Part shown: positions 14,001 to 26,141 of the stretch, in pieces | Position numbering within the stretch: position 1 is the stretch's first letter | Layout of the letters: each line of letters opens with the position of its first letter | Origin: Styela clava | Taxonomy: Eukaryota > Chordata > Ascidiacea > Stolidobranchia > Styelidae | Reading direction: 5' to 3' | DNA: 64,000 nucleotides | Assembly: GCF_964204865.1 (NCBI RefSeq) | Contig: NC_135252.1 | Location: 24,821,383-24,885,382, forward strand | Notes under the pieces: model-generated | Databases searched by the model: none | Told to the model about the DNA's origin: nothing | The model's input: only the letters and a program-made list of their open reading frames with translations | Translations under genes and position numbers: made by a program

Positions 14001-17000
14001 ATCAAGAGTCCAAACCACATAATGCAATAAATTGAGAAATGTTCAAGTTTGAAATATCTTGTACACAGTAACATATTGTCCAGAGCAGTGGGTTTCAACC
14101 TAATTTCATCCGCGGAACACTTTTCAAATAACAAATTGTTTGTTTGAAATTTTTCGAAAATATAGACGATCTAATTAATTTTGGCATAGAAAAGAAATAT
14201 CAAAACGAACAATAGCTTGTAGACCTGAGTTGGAAAAAGACGTGACAAATTTAAATTTAAGAAAAGAAGAGCTTGGGTATGCATGAAAGTTGTCAAAATC
14301 AGAACACAAAACGCTGACAAAAATCTAATACGTGATCATTTGCTTTAATTTCTATTTTGTGGAACACTTGAAGATCGTTCACGGAACACCTGTTGAAAAT
14401 CACTAGTCTAGAGACCAATTCAAGGTGAAAATGGTTAATACCACATAAAAACTTTACAACACAGAACACACCAAAACAAAAGATTATTTCTAGTTCTGTT
14501 CAAACCGGATCAAACTGGCGCCAACAAGAATTATCATTTCACGTCACCATGTTGTCTGGTCAATTATTTGCTAAATATAAAAATAGTTTCAACAGCCACA
14601 CCGGTAGCTCCTGATATATAATAATATTTATGTGGCAAACAGTAACTCATGATAACGAGATACTAGAATAAAAAAGGAATTATCATATATATATAAGAGC
14701 GTTTTCTAACTTTTTTGCCACGGAACATCTACGCTTTTTATCTCCTCTCATGGAACACCAAGAAATTAGAAGGTGAAACTGATGGATGGTTTCCAAAATA
14801 TTTAGCTTACTGTAGCGAAACAGAGTTTAAGAAACGCTGACATAGAAGAGAAAAGCCAGTTAAATGGACCAACCCAATAAATCACTCCTAAGCTTAAACG
14901 AAATCAATCTAAAACTAAATCCAAGCGGCTTTTACTTTCTATTTATTGCCCGTATAACACTTGTCTGCACAGCAAGTTATAATGGAGGTCATGAACCTCA
15001 GTAAATTATAATAAATATATGGTATCCATAAAGACTCAAATGTTTTTAAAATTGCAAAGGAAATTTATCGAGACCATATATTGTTTTGGGCATCATGGAT
15101 GTATTGAATGAAGTAAAAATACTTGAACAATTACTGATTAAAAAACAACAAACCTGGTTAAGATATATCGAGAACTGACTTTATAACAAAATCAAAATTG
15201 TAACAGGACTTTGAACAACTTGAACAAAAGCGGGTTTGGTGGCCTGGTAATTAACTGTGGCGTTCAAATTTGACTTTGGTTTACGAGCCAGCTGTTTAAA
15301 CTCTGACGGTTTATTTCGCAATATTGTGTATGCTTTACTTAAACTCATTATTCTATTGCGCCAGAGGTTTTCAATCATTATTCCTTCATTTACCTCTAAG
15401 TAAATTTCAAAACTAAGATTGACCTATTTCAAAATCTTTCCGATTTTCATCAATTAGTTTGGGTGAGGTATTGGGCATGGAATATGGCCCCTCAACCAGT
15501 GGACCATGGCCCGCTGCTGGGCCACAGTAAGATTTTGAAGAGGGCCACAAGCCCACAATCCTAATAAAAATTGCTAGAATTATTGACAAATCACCTAAAC
15601 TTTGATATTTGATTGTAGTAGCAATAAATAATGCTGCTGTATTTTGCTACTGAGTGGTAATTTTCGTTCTAATTATTAGAGTTGAAGTGTCAAAGGTATT
15701 TTTGCAGAAGAAATTTTTTTTGTAGTTTTTCCCTTACATGAAAAAATTCAGCAGCCAAAGAATCTTTGAGCAACAAAAATGGGCCGCAAAAGAGAAAAAG
15801 TTTGGACCAACTGGCTTAGTCAATGTTTTGAAGATCAACCATAAAAAAATGACTGCGTGTGTAAGAACCTCGTTCATAAAGCCGTACCAAACATTATAAA
15901 AAAGCTTGCAATGTCTTATTCAACAATCCATTTCGAAATATTGCGTTGTGACGTTTTGACTGATAAAAACAGCATTTGTGAATATTTACAGAAACTCTTG
16001 AGTTAGATCATAGTACTTATTTAATATAGCAGTAAAACCGCACTTAACAGCTTCTACGAAGCCTTGTTCATATTGCAATATCTCCTAAAATGTTAAATGT
16101 GTGATGTTTTTTTTTGTAAATTCTTAAACACAACTTGATGTAAAGTAGGCGAACAAAATTAGTTACCTCCATATTGGTACACATACTTCTGGATTTGAGC
16201 AGTAACCACAGGAAACAGCTTGTGCAAATCCATGTGTATTTTAGTGTTGGCGACATTTTTTCTTATAAACTCATAAACACAGCAACTGGTAATATTTACG
16301 GAAACTCTCGAGTAGGGTCGCAATACTTATTTATTAAAAAAAAGTAACCACGACAAACTTCTAATACAGTGCCTAGTTCAGAGTGAAAGAAGCACAAAGC
16401 GTATGAATAAAGCTTGTGCCTTTTTAAGAGTACAACACCACTTAATAAGAATCTTGCGTTGTGACGTTTTTTCTCGTAAACTCATAAAACAGCTTCTGGT
16501 GATATTTACAGAAACTCTTGAGTTGAGGTCACAGTACATAATTATTAGTGCGGTCCCAACCTTTGGCAAATATCAAAGTAAACAAACTTTGCACAGCGGC
16601 AAACAGTCTGTTACATTGTGGGCAATGAATAATGCCGCATTTTGTTACATCAGTGGTTCACAACCTTTTAAGATAAATTCCCTGATTTGCCTCTTTTGTA
16701 ACTCTTCGATTATCTTTTATATTATGCATAAAATTTTGTTTCCCCTATGTAATTCTCTCTGCAATGTATCATGAGTGAGTGAAACTTGTGCCTCACACTG
16801 CCCAGATTGAATAGTTTACAAGAAATCAAAAATATCAGCAAATGTTATTCCCTTCTCTTATGTATCATAAGCGAGCGTTACACGCAACTTTCACTCTGAC
16901 TTTTTATAGTTTGGATGATATACGACAGGAGTAGGAGTCAAAAATAAAAGAAAATAGGAACTAAAATTTCCTCTCCTTGTGCGAAAAAGTCCTGGTTGGG

Positions 17001-20000
17001 GGAAGTCCTGCCTTAAACATAAAGATGGCGAAAGTGGAATACTTTATTGAATATGATGTTGACTTTGAGACCAAATAATCTATTATTTCAAATACATTCT
17101 AAAATAATATTTCAAATGTCGATACTTAATTTTATACAGAGAACTAGTGGAATTCAAAGTAGGCCATGTAATAGTCAAACTTGAATATTTATGGTTGCGT
17201 ATGTTGAGAGCCTTTTTCAGGACAAAGGCATATAATTGAGTAGTAAAAAAAAAAAATCTAAGAAACCTTTAAGCCCTGTATCTTACAAAGCCAGGAGTTA
17301 AAGACAGCCTAGGGGCGTAAACTAAGATTTAAATATTTTACAATAAGAGACATGAAACTAACAGCCAGTTAAAATCTGTATAGTATCGGTTTCATAACGC
17401 CTATCTGAAATGACAACCAATAAGACAAAATGTCGGAATTTTGAATGGAAAAATTACAAAAATAAACTGTTTATTGAGCCGGTTTTCTAATCACAGTCCA
17501 GGACAGTTTTTTTTTCCAATTTCTGAATTTTCAGTTTGAGGATTTTAAAACAAGGAAAAACTTTGAAATTTTAAAAACATTTTTTATCAAAAAAATGCCA
17601 AAGGAAAGCTGATTTTTATTTGGTTTTCTAATAAAAGTTTGAAACGATATACCAAAGAATTTCAATACATAGTTAGAAATGTTAAAAATTAAAATTATGC
17701 ATTTTCCTTATTTTTCCATATATTTTTTTTCAAGTCACATTCTTCTGGGTTAATACCTTTCTATATTGAACATACCTTGTGTCAAAAAAAATTCAAAATT
17801 TAAAGTATTCCATTTCTATATTGTATGCCTTGTGCCAATAATAAATTAAGTAATTAGCATGAGAATGTTAAAATAATAAATTGATTTGAAGAAAATTTAA
17901 CATCATAAATCATAAACTTAATGATTTTATGACATTATTATGATACGTGCACATTCACTTGTTCAATAATAATGACATCATAGTCGGGTCCTTTACCCTA
18001 TTGTGATTCATAAAACAGCTGATCGCACAATAACCTGATAGCTTTCAAAAGGACGTGATGTATTATTTCGTAAGACGCAAAGCGTCATCAACTATTTAGC
18101 AATGCCTAGAAAATTTTGCAATACTGGAAATATACCAGTAATCTTCGAAATTTGAAATGCTTTATTGAACGTAAAGTGTACAGTTTGGATGGATCATTTC
18201 ATTTGTTGTTATTCTCATGTGTAATTTCAAAGTTAGACTATGATCTAACAAAAGCTCATAAATAAACTTAGTATTTCGTGGAAAGAGATTATGTTATTCC
18301 TATTTATCTTTATAATACGATCTCGTTCAAGCATCCTTGTGGCAACTGACACATACGCATCACATACAAAGTAAACAAGGAGAAAGGACTTGCAGTTCAA
18401 TACACAATACTCTAGTACAGGGCTACTCAACTATTTTCCCTGAAGGTCCATCCACAAAACTTCAAAATTACTGGGGTCCGCACATTTCAGTAAATTTATT
18501 TTATGAAATAAACAAATGCATTATTAAATTAAATACAAGAGCAATGAATGGCTCACAAATATGGACACAAATGTTGCACATCGGTACCAGTACGGCAAAC
18601 AATATAGCTGTGTATGTTAATAGTATCAAAATCATCAAAAACTTCGGTTTTTTTTAACGGTTTTTGGTTGTTTTTCACTGTTTTTGCAAGGTTTTTGGTG
18701 TTTATTTTGCAAGGTTTTTGGTGTTTATTTTGCAAGGTTTTTGGTGGTGGTTTTTCCCTGTTTTTGTAAATTGACTGTGAAGAAAAACAAACCCTATCAT
18801 GAACACATCACACCCTCCAATCACTGCAATTTACACAAAGCCAGTCAAGATACATTTCAAGTACCATCATTGTATCACAGCCATAAGAGTTTCAAGAAAA
18901 CAGATAAAACAAACCAGATGCAGTTTCAACAATAACAAATTAGAAGTGCTTTGATTGGTTGAAAATAAAGGGGGTGTGTCTGGTGACAGCTGACATAGTT
19001 GGGAAGTTGGAACAAATTATCTTACATTAAAATAATTGACAGTACATACACTATTAGTTAAATAAATCACAACGTGTGTTATTTGGTATACTCGTCTTTT
19101 GGATATAATTTCAAATTCTAAGTTCTCATTTCACATGGACTTAGAATGTTAAATAAAACACAAAAAGCTAGCTCATTTACAATAATCGGATTATTCCATA
19201 TACTTATATCGACGCATGAAATCCAAATTGGGCTAAGTCCATTTTTCTAGTTTTGAGAAAAACGCAAAAAACGTTTTTTTTTTGTTTCTTTTTTTTATTT
19301 CTCTTATACCTAAGTTACAATGAAGGCCATATTTAGATGGTATAAAAGAATTTGTGCTCCGCCCCAATTTTTTTTGGGGGTTTTTTTTTTGGACTTAACC
19401 CTTTTTGGCTCTCAATTTTCTGGACCAAAAACAATTTTATTGGACTTAGGGCCCCTTTATTATGTTATTATAGAGGATGGTGTGGACTTAGCGCTTTGTA
19501 TTATATTTTTTGAGAGGAGCTATGTCCAAAAAACGGACTTAGCGCTTTGTATTATATTTTTTGAGAGGAGCTATGTCCAAAAAAATGGACTTAGCCCCAA
19601 CTTACAATGCAGTTATCCAGAGCTAAGTCCGTAAGTAGTAGACACAGCTCTGTTTAGTTCTCAAATGCCCTAAAAAAAGCAGGGTTATATCCATAGCTGT
19701 CTTGAGATCTAGAGCACCTAGAGATAAGGCAAATATACCAAAATGTAGAGCTAAGTCCAGGAAAATCAGCAATTGAAAAATGTCATTTTTTGGAAAAGTG
19801 GAGACTTAGCACTGTTTGGTTTTGAGGTGTCGATATATGTTAACCTTATCTTTATTGTATTTCTGGCAACTAGCATTGTCCCAGATAGCTGAGCATGACC
19901 AGTGATGTCATCAGTTACAGATGACTGATTATGGCCAATCAGCTGTGAAGTTGAAGTATGGTAGCCATGTGCTCTCGTACTCATAGGAGCTCATTCCTGC

Positions 20001-20336
20001 TGGTGTGTCTTGGGAGTTGCTTTGGATATGTTTATGAGAATTTACTTTTATAGTTAACAATATACTGGTCTACTCATATACTCCGCAATTTTTTAGTTAA
20101 AATTGAAACGAACGCTTTTTATAACAGAACAGAATGGTTATGACATATCAAATTTTTCATAGTAACCATGACTCACCAAAATCAATAAATTGTTTCATCG
20201 AGAGCGGAGTCGGGCAGTAACGGCTATATTTCTCGATGAGAAATGACAATGATTGAGACGATTGCACTGCTGCCGCGCTAGTGGTCAACGTCTTCTTCCA
20301 AGCATGTCGTTGTAATAATCGACAGGTTAAATTCAT
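2042..20336 (-). CDS. PDK: Pyruvate dehydrogenase kinase, mitochondrial (10 exons)
   Basis: Mitochondrial kinase that phosphorylates and inactivates the E1 subunit of the pyruvate dehydrogenase complex. Exons read from high to low coordinate: 20336-20177, 8897-8830, 8085-7955, 7545-7451, 7097-6993, 6138-5974, 5325-5246, 4669-4454, 3386-3273, 2194-2042. All joins have GT and AG ends and compatible phases, giving 428 residues, the usual family length. The N terminus is basic and lacks acidic residues, as in a mitochondrial presequence. The N-box has His261, Glu265, Lys268 and Asn269; the ATP-binding DNGGG begins at Asp305; the GYGYGLP glycine loop follows at 342-348; the C-terminal DW pair is 407-408. 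The last exon is read through to a stop at 2042. A donor at 2078 could instead splice to a short exon at 1173-1111. The ATG directly follows a TTTCAG acceptor-like sequence. I cannot say which vertebrate PDK1-4 it is closest to. Confidence 0.9.
3427..3630. repeat. GTAGTATGTGTACC-family MITE
   Basis: One end reads GTAGTATGTGTACC and the other is the complement of a CTCCAGAAGTATGTGTACC end. It lies in a PDK intron. Further copies are at 7176-7306, 7747-7894 and 13759-13963, with fragments near 16130-16194 and 24797-24853. Confidence 0.7.
4073..4392. mobile_element. hAT-like MITE, CAGGGCTACTCAACT end
   Basis: The right end is the complement of CAGGGCTACTCAACT. A related but diverged ACTCAACT end lies near 4080. 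The same terminal motif starts another copy at 18418. The left limit is uncertain. Confidence 0.45.
4718..4936. mobile_element. hAT-like MITE with perfect 8-bp target duplication
   Basis: Starts CAGGGGTGGGG and ends CCCATCCCTG. It is flanked on both sides by CTCTAAGT (4710-4717 and 4937-4944). Length is 219 bp and it has no coding capacity. It sits in a PDK intron. Confidence 0.85.
5385..5475 (-). repeat. SINE-like tail fragment
   Basis: Minus-orientation match to the 3' part of the repeat at 25318-25645, including the TTAATCATATGATGAACC region. Strongly diverged. Confidence 0.45.
6839..6940. mobile_element. 102-bp MITE with perfect 25-bp inverted ends
   Basis: 6839-6863 and 6916-6940 are exact reverse complements, 25 of 25 bases. 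The interior is CAGGTTGTGT-rich. It lies in the PDK intron just downstream of the exon at 7097-6993. Confidence 0.8.
7176..7306. repeat. GTAGTATGTGTACC-family MITE
   Basis: Shorter copy of the 3427 family, in the PDK intron between the exons at 7545-7451 and 7097-6993. Confidence 0.65.
7747..7894. repeat. GTAGTATGTGTACC-family MITE, inverted-repeat form
   Basis: Both ends carry the GTGTACCAGGTTAGG arm in opposite orientation, so the element is self-complementary. It lies in a PDK intron. Confidence 0.65.
8164..8687. mobile_element. Possible hAT-like MITE
   Basis: Begins CAGGGACGTGTCTAAG and ends with the complement of CAGGGGCATAGCCA. No matching target duplication is visible, so the limits are tentative. 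Confidence 0.35.
9695..9760. mobile_element. hAT-like terminal sequence
   Basis: Starts CAGGGGTTATCAAACTTATGG-like after CCTAGAG. I could not place its other end. Confidence 0.35.
10568..11274. mobile_element. hAT-like MITE, about 0.7 kb
   Basis: Left end CAGGGGTGGGCAACTTC; right end complementary to CAGGGGTGTGCAACAAG. The flanks match at only 5 of 8 positions. A second hAT-type end near 10960 suggests a nested element. No transposase was recognised. Confidence 0.55.
13013..13320. mobile_element. Possible MITE related to the one near 20600
   Basis: The right end is complementary to GTGCTGCGGTTCCCAAG. The interior shares a TTGGTAGATTCCAAATCCCA stretch with segments near 20695-20740 and 25930-25975. 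Confidence 0.45.
13759..13963. repeat. GTAGTATGTGTACC-family MITE
   Basis: Full copy in the opposite orientation to 3427-3630. Starts GCTCCAGAAGTATGTGTACC and ends at GGTACACATACTACG. Confidence 0.7.
14086..14405. mobile_element. hAT-like MITE, 320 bp
   Basis: Starts CAGTGGGTTTCAACC and ends GTTGAAAATCACTA. Flanks GTCCAGAG and GTCTAGAG match at 7 of 8 positions, a typical hAT-length target duplication. Confidence 0.75.
14694..14843. mobile_element. Short hAT-like MITE
   Basis: Ends GCGTTTTCTAAC and GTTTAAGAAACGCTG form an imperfect inverted repeat. It shares the CACGGAACA motif with 14086-14405. Confidence 0.45.
15060..15211 (-). repeat. Inverted diverged copy of the mariner-like MITE
   Basis: Reverse-complement similarity to 25003-25160, including the AACAAACCTGGTTAA stretch. 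The terminal repeats are decayed. Confidence 0.5.
15490..15830. mobile_element. Possible hAT-like MITE
   Basis: Left part has CCAGTGGACCATGGCCC; right part has GTTTGGACCAACTGGC. GGGCCAC/GGGCCGC motifs are of the type seen inside the elements at 4718 and 10568. Confidence 0.4.
18418..18530. mobile_element. hAT-like end, CAGGGCTACTCAACT family
   Basis: Starts right after TCTAGTA. The 40 bp before it resemble 10436-10475, which continues past the same CTAGTA without the element and so looks like an empty site. Confidence 0.5.
18664..18750. repeat. Short tandem repeat, about 24-bp unit
   Basis: Three near-identical units of GCAAGGTTTTTGGTGTTTAT type in a T/G-rich tract, inside PDK intron 1. Confidence 0.7.
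19228..19820. repeat. Repeated GGACTTAGC motif cluster and inverted-repeat element
   Basis: GGGCTAAGTCCATTTT near 19230 and its complement near 19580-19598 bound an element of about 370 bp. Inside is a direct 52-bp duplication (19483-19534 and 19534-19585 regions). GGACTTAG/CTAAGTCC recurs at least eight times to about 19810. Confidence 0.65.
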
Positions 20337-22700
20337 CTGAAAGATTATAAACAAATTTTTAATATTTTCAGGGCCTTTATATGAGATTTGAACCAGGGGT
20401 CTTTGAAACTGTGTTGCCAGTATAAATTCACTCAATAAGTAGCGTACTTTAACGCCTGAGCACCTAAAAAATTCAATTTATCAAGCTTAGATAAGTTTAT
20501 TGATAGTAAGTATTCAATTTTACGTCCATCTCAAAATGCCATTCTGCAATGACGACATAGTTGAGTTCAACGCTTCAACCGTTAGGCCATATACAGCATG
20601 GCAGCGGTTCCCAACTTGGGTCTGGGCCCCCAGAGCAGTTTGAGGGGGGGGAACCATCTTGGCCAAAAAAATGATCTTATTTTTCCAGAATAAATTGTTT
20701 GAACATAATGGAATTTGGAATCTACCAATCATAATAACACTATAAATACCAATTAAATGATAAACGAGAATATCGGTTGGAAACCGAATACTTATCGATC
20801 GATAGTTAGGGGATCCCCCAAAACAGAAACTGCAGTTTCGATTCATCCGCTCGTGTAACTTGCGCACTGCGCATCGCACACACACACTCGGCGGGTCTCA
20901 AAATTCTCTCGCTTTACAAAAATCTAGATCACTTAATCAATAATTGATTGATAACTCGCTAATTATACGACATAATTCGCCCAAAATCAATAGGAATCTG
21001 GTCCGAGATAAGATGAATGCACATGCAAAATCTGGAGCAGATTCAATCTCGCTTTCGTGAGATATCGCGTGCATCTAACAGACAGACACACAGACATACA
21101 TACATACAAATACCTATCAATATACTTACCGATCTTAAGATCGATAAGTAATAAGGGGGCCATCAGTGCTAGCTTAAAGCCTCCGGAAAGGGAGGTTGGA
21201 AACGACTGCAGTATGGCAATCAATCGATCACACAAGATCAGCGACTGAGTTTACAAAAGATGCAACATAACAAACTGTATAAGGTAGATTCATCAGATAT
21301 ATAAAAAGTTACTATACTCTCCAATTCCACGAAAAGATCCGACATTAAAATTTATATTAACACCGAGACACGAATGGCACTACTGATATTCCATGACCCA
21401 CCTTTATTTTGCTTTCTTTTCATTCAAAAATATAAAAATTGACTAAAATGAAGCAGATATCCTTGAATAATCGTTCTTGGAGAAATCCGGTAATAAAGTT
21501 GCTTTATCATTGATATGTTTGATGCATAATCACAAAGTATCTATTCTGTAAGTAAAACTGGCTTGACTTGGCTTAAACCTATTCATTCAAATCTAAAAAG
21601 CTGGAATAAGATAATTTATATTTTACTCTAGATACAAAAATATGACAAAACAATATAACATGTAGGATGGATTCTTCAGTACTGCATTAAGGTTTAAAAA
21701 ACTTTATAATGAAATGCAGCAACAAGCTGTCTTCCAGTCTTCAGCTCTCCGGACAGCCTGAGGTACGGTAAGCTAATTTAGTTTAATATGTAAATCCTAT
21801 CCTAATAAAAAGTTTACAGTCTACCGATACTGACAGATTGAAGTCTATATAAATTACAACACGAATAAACGTATTTTATTACCAGTATAGTTTGAAAAAA
21901 CTTAAATTAGACCGGAAAACTGTGGTAACTTTCCAGCAGCTTTCGATAAATCGCGTCGTATCACGAACTTTCTTTGCAGCCGGTCTTCGTTTTTTGCCAA
22001 ATACGATTCCCGGAGAAACGGAAAATAACAGAAACAAAACCTGACTTAGAAATGAGCGTTTGCAATCATGCGAAACAAAATAAACGAGAAACGCAAGGTT
22101 TAATTGAGCTGGAATTTATCTTCTTGTTTCTTTATTTTAAATGGTTTTCAGTTAAGATGAACTGACGTGACGTCGGGCACGTAGTAAAAGGCACTTGGAA
22201 AAAACTCTTGCCAAGCGCGTTAAATACACTTTGTGGATTCACACGCAATGGCGTATATCCGTAAAATCGCGCCCATGCAAAATTGAAAAATGCGCTCCCT
22301 TCATCGTTGAGTGACAATATTAACGACAGTTGTTAAATTGGTATATATGTATGTTATTATCTGAGTAAAAATACAAGTTACAATAATTTCCAATTAGAAA
22401 TCATTTTATCGAAACATTCTACGAATAAACCTTTCGTCCAATCTCACCGGCACCGTTACCATCTTGCCCGCTATACTGTTTACTCCATTGCAGCACATTG
22501 AAGCAACCGCTCGTCGGTTAGGCTTTTCGTCCACGAAACTGAAATGCCAAGTTGACAATTCAACTAGACCCAATCAATCAGTAAGTACTTATCGATCTTG
22601 ATATTAGGTAATTAGCAATGGGACACCGGTGTCGCCATTGAATCAAAGCGAAGGATACACGCCGCTAGATCGATAAGTCGGCGGTCTCCGATCGATATCT
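20337..22700. other. 5' flank of the PDK gene, no second gene seen
   Basis: Presumed promoter side of PDK. Contains a hAT-like CAGCGGTTCCCAAC end near 20602, a short CA run at 20876-20886 and the palindrome GATCTTAAGATC near 21131. No splice-consistent homology was recognised. Confidence 0.4.
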
Positions 22701-24104
22701 CGTGTCGAATTGGTGAAATAACCTGGTTTAGTGTGTGCGATTTTACTAAAATAGTATAGTTTGAAGCATTTCTATCATCACATTGTATTGTATGCATTCG
22801 GTTTCGTTTTCTGTTTGGCTGTAAACTTTTTTTCCTGATGTGATGTTTGACTCTTTCCTCCTTTATTTTTTACCGTAATTACTATCATCATGGGTGTCGC
22901 TGCTCGTTAACCAGTTTTGGTTTCTCGCGTTATCTTTCACCCCGAAATGCCATATTCTTTTCTTTCTATTGTTCGCATAAAGTGTATTTTTCTTATGGTG
23001 ATAAAACGAATACTGAAATTATGAAGTGACATATTTTCTGAAGTTCAGTATAAAATGTTATTTTGCAACGACTTTTGTATTTCTTATAATAATAACAAGA
23101 GAGCAATGCTCAGATATATGGACACGTGGACCAGAGCGAAGCATTCCTTACCTTTGACGTTACCGGTACCGTGTCCTCAAAAAACTTCCAAGTTTTCAGT
23201 CACAAGAATTTCCGCAGTCAGCCGTCACGCTTGCCGGATTAAAAAGTGATACAGCGCAATTTTGTATGAAATATCAGATCTCATATGAATCATGGAAACC
23301 TTAAGAATAAATGAACGTAATAGCCTTCTGGCAAAAACATCAATGTTTAACCACTCAAAATTTCAAAGCAATTGGTCCAGTATTCGAAGAGAAAAGCGAT
23401 ATTATAATGATGATAATAATCAACTTTGACATCATTTGATGTTTTGGAAATTTCTGAATTTCCGTACGAACTGTTCGCCTTGTGTGCGTTCATTTTTTTG
23501 TACCAAGGCGAAATTCAAAATAAATTATCTATATTTTAGGTTTATGGATAAGATAGCATTTACATATTTATCCCGAAGAGAGGAAAGGGAACGTACTTAA
23601 CACTGATCCCGCCCAGAGAGGGTGAGAACTCGCCTAAAATCCCCCCCCCCCCTAATTTAAAGGTGCGACAACATACTTTAGTTCTTAACGTAAATAAAAA
23701 AATATTTGAATATTCAGAAAGTGGCTCATACACTGGTGAAGATGATCAGACAAATACATAACACATTATTATGAGTTACAAATAGTTTTATCACTAATAA
23801 CAAAATATCTACCTCCCCCCTTAAAAATGGGGAAACACCCCCCCCCTCCCTGAAATGAAGCTGGGGAACATACACTACTGCTTAATCATATGACGAACCA
23901 CGGCCCCACGTCTTGTGTATGAGATAAATTAACCAGTTATTTGTTTCAGGTAGCATGGATTGGGCAACTGTATTTTTTGTGGATATTTGTAACTTGATTC
24001 TTAAATTCAATGTTTATTCTTTCTTGTCTATCCAACAGTTACAGCGGGATATTAACATGAATTCGTGAATCCAGAAAAAAAAAGAATGAAACTCAAATGT
24101 CCGT
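22701..24104. other. Non-coding, SINE-tail fragments and C-runs
   Basis: About 23545-23960 carries a minus-orientation SINE-like tail interrupted by a C-rich segment with runs at 23640-23651 and 23815-23847. The 40 bp near 22890 (GTGTCGCTGCTCGTTAACCAG) recur near 29821. No gene recognised. Confidence 0.4.
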
Positions 24105-24690
24105 GTGTATATCTCGGCTGTGTGGCGCATCTTGCTAAGTGTTAGGAATACGGGGAGTGAAGATTAAGTGTGAGTGGATTGATGAATTCCTCGTCACCGT
24201 ACGGTAAAGGTAAGATCGGGGCAAAAATTCCAGCCTGGCCCGACAGGGCCCGTGGGTATATAATTACCCAAACCGGACTAATTAACTTGATTTGCAGGCC
24301 CAAGCCCGAAGCAAACCCGAAATTTCATATTTTATTTGGGAGTTCTTTGAATTCCACACATAGTTCTAGTATATATTTTTTATAAACCTATATTTATTTT
24401 AAAAAAAGTCAGCAATACAGGAGCCCGACCCGACCCGAACGTAATGATTGACATTTCAGGCCCGGGCTTCAGAAATTAGATCCGCCGTAGGGTGGTTTAC
24501 GTAAACGATGGTCGGTTAAGGCTTCCTTCACCATCAAGTCCATGCATCTGAATAGAAATAACTAGATAAATAATACCCTACCCGATTGGTAACCGAACGA
24601 GAGGCCGTGTTTCACCATATGATTAAACCTTCTTATCGACTTTCCTCTCCCCGGGGATAAATGTGTAAATCCTATCTAAATAGTTTTGTT
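24105..24690 (+). repeat. tRNA-derived SINE-like copy with nested insertion
   Basis: Same body as 25318-25645, split after about 24205 by roughly 270 bp of GGCCCG-rich DNA and resuming near 24488. Confidence 0.55.
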
Positions 24691-24796
24691 ATCTTCACCC
24701 TACCTTTCTCTGTTCACCTTTCCATCACAACATACAATAAACAACATTGGCGCTCCTTCCGTTCCCTTACGAGTTTGGGGACTAGCCAAGTGACTC

Positions 24797-24853
24797 CCGT
24801 AGTATTTGTACCTGGAATTATGGCTTAACCCTAACCTGGTACACATACTACGT
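24797..24853. repeat. GTAGTATGTGTACC-family fragment
   Basis: Retains both GTAGTATTTGTACC and the complementary GGTACACATACTACG end with almost no interior. Confidence 0.5.
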
Positions 24854-24978
24854 TCCGTTCAGAACAATAGTCGGTGTCAATTCTCTATCGTTCATTTTAT
24901 GTCGATTTGAATCGCGACACATTGTTTTCCATTCTGGGACAGTACTCTTGCGCCCTCTCGTATTCAAAATTTCTGATA

Positions 24979-25184
24979 TACGGGGTGTCCATAAACCCCC
25001 TAACAATTAAAATTTTGTTATTAAGTCAGTTCTCAATATATTTTAACCAGGTTTGTTGTTTTTTCATCAGTATTTTTTTAAAGTATTTTTACTTCATTAC
25101 ATCTGTGAGAGCCAAAACAATATATGGTAAAGATAAATTCCCTCTGTAATTTTAATTTTGTTTTAGATGTTATGGACACCCTAT
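24979..25184. mobile_element. Mariner-like MITE
   Basis: Ends GGGGTGTCCATAA and TTATGGACACCC are inverted repeats next to TA dinucleotides, as expected for Tc1/mariner-type insertion. About 205 bp, no transposase. Confidence 0.65.
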
Positions 25185-25317
25185 ATATTGTTTGTTGTGG
25201 TTGAAGTCTCGATACATACTGCAACCCATTGAAAGGCTTTATGCTAGGTATGAAAGCGTCTTGCTTGTGCAAAACGAGCTAACTCAACAGTGAATATCTT
25301 GTAAATCCTACATTCTG

Positions 25318-25645
25318 GCTCGGCGGTGTGGCATATCATGCTAAGCGTCAGAAATACGCTCACCATCGCACCTCTGATTACCCTGCGTGGATTTGCAGGT
25401 TCGAATTTGCAGGGATGGTTATGTGCGAGGGGATTGCTGGACTCCTCGCTGCCATAGGGTAATTCACGTACCTTGCTGGTCGGTTACGGCTTCCTCCACC
25501 ATCAAGTTCATGCATCTGAAACGAATAACTGGCCAACTAATCACATACCCAACATGGATTAGTAACCGGCGAGAGGTCGGTGTTCGCCATATGATTAATC
25601 TCTTTTATCGATATTTCTCTTCTCCGTGATAAATAACTGAATCAT
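25318..25645 (+). repeat. tRNA-derived SINE-like element
   Basis: The head contains a pol III B-box-like GGTTCGAATTT at 25398-25408 and a conserved body; the tail ends in CCGTGATAAATAA. Related copies or tails are at 24105-24690, 23545-23960, 5385-5475 and 795-905. Family name not assigned. Confidence 0.6.
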
Positions 25646-25859
25646 ATCTTATCCGTTTCTCTTGCATTTGAATCCGTTATCCAAACACTCATAGGTTTCA
25701 ATTCGAAATTGCAAATCTTACCGCTGCCGCAAAGCACAAAAAACGGTAAAGCTGTCTTCGAGCATTTAAAATGTAATGTCTGTCAGAACTATCTCAATTG
25801 TTATGGATTTATCTGTAGAAAGTGCGCATTTCCCTTACAAATAAAAACAATTTGTCCGT
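25609..25859. repeat. Segmental duplicate of 33080-33330
   Basis: About 250 bp match closely, ending at ACAATTTGTCCGTA in both. The two copies sit upstream of the two oldest-looking Leu/Ala tRNA remnants. Confidence 0.75.
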
Positions 25860-26075
25860 AGCACCCAAGCGAGCCACAAAACAGTTGAAGGGGGCGACAA
25901 TAATGGGCGCAACACTGTTTTTTTTCTGTTGATCAAGAATTGTTTGAAGATAATGGGATTTGGAATCTACCAATAAAAAAAACACGAGGAATTCTTCATC
26001 AAACATTATTGGTTTTCAGAATATTTTTATTTGAATTAATATATTACAAGTCTTCTCGTGGTAACAAAATTTGAA

Positions 26076-26141
26076 CAGCGGTGGGATTCGAACCCACGCC
26101 ATCGAAATGACTGGTGCCTTAAACCGCTCGGCCACACTACC
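26076..26141 (-). pseudogene. tRNA-Leu pseudogene
   Basis: T-arm, variable arm and part of the anticodon stem match the array Leu genes, but about 10 bases of the anticodon-stem/D-stem side are deleted. Confidence 0.8.
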
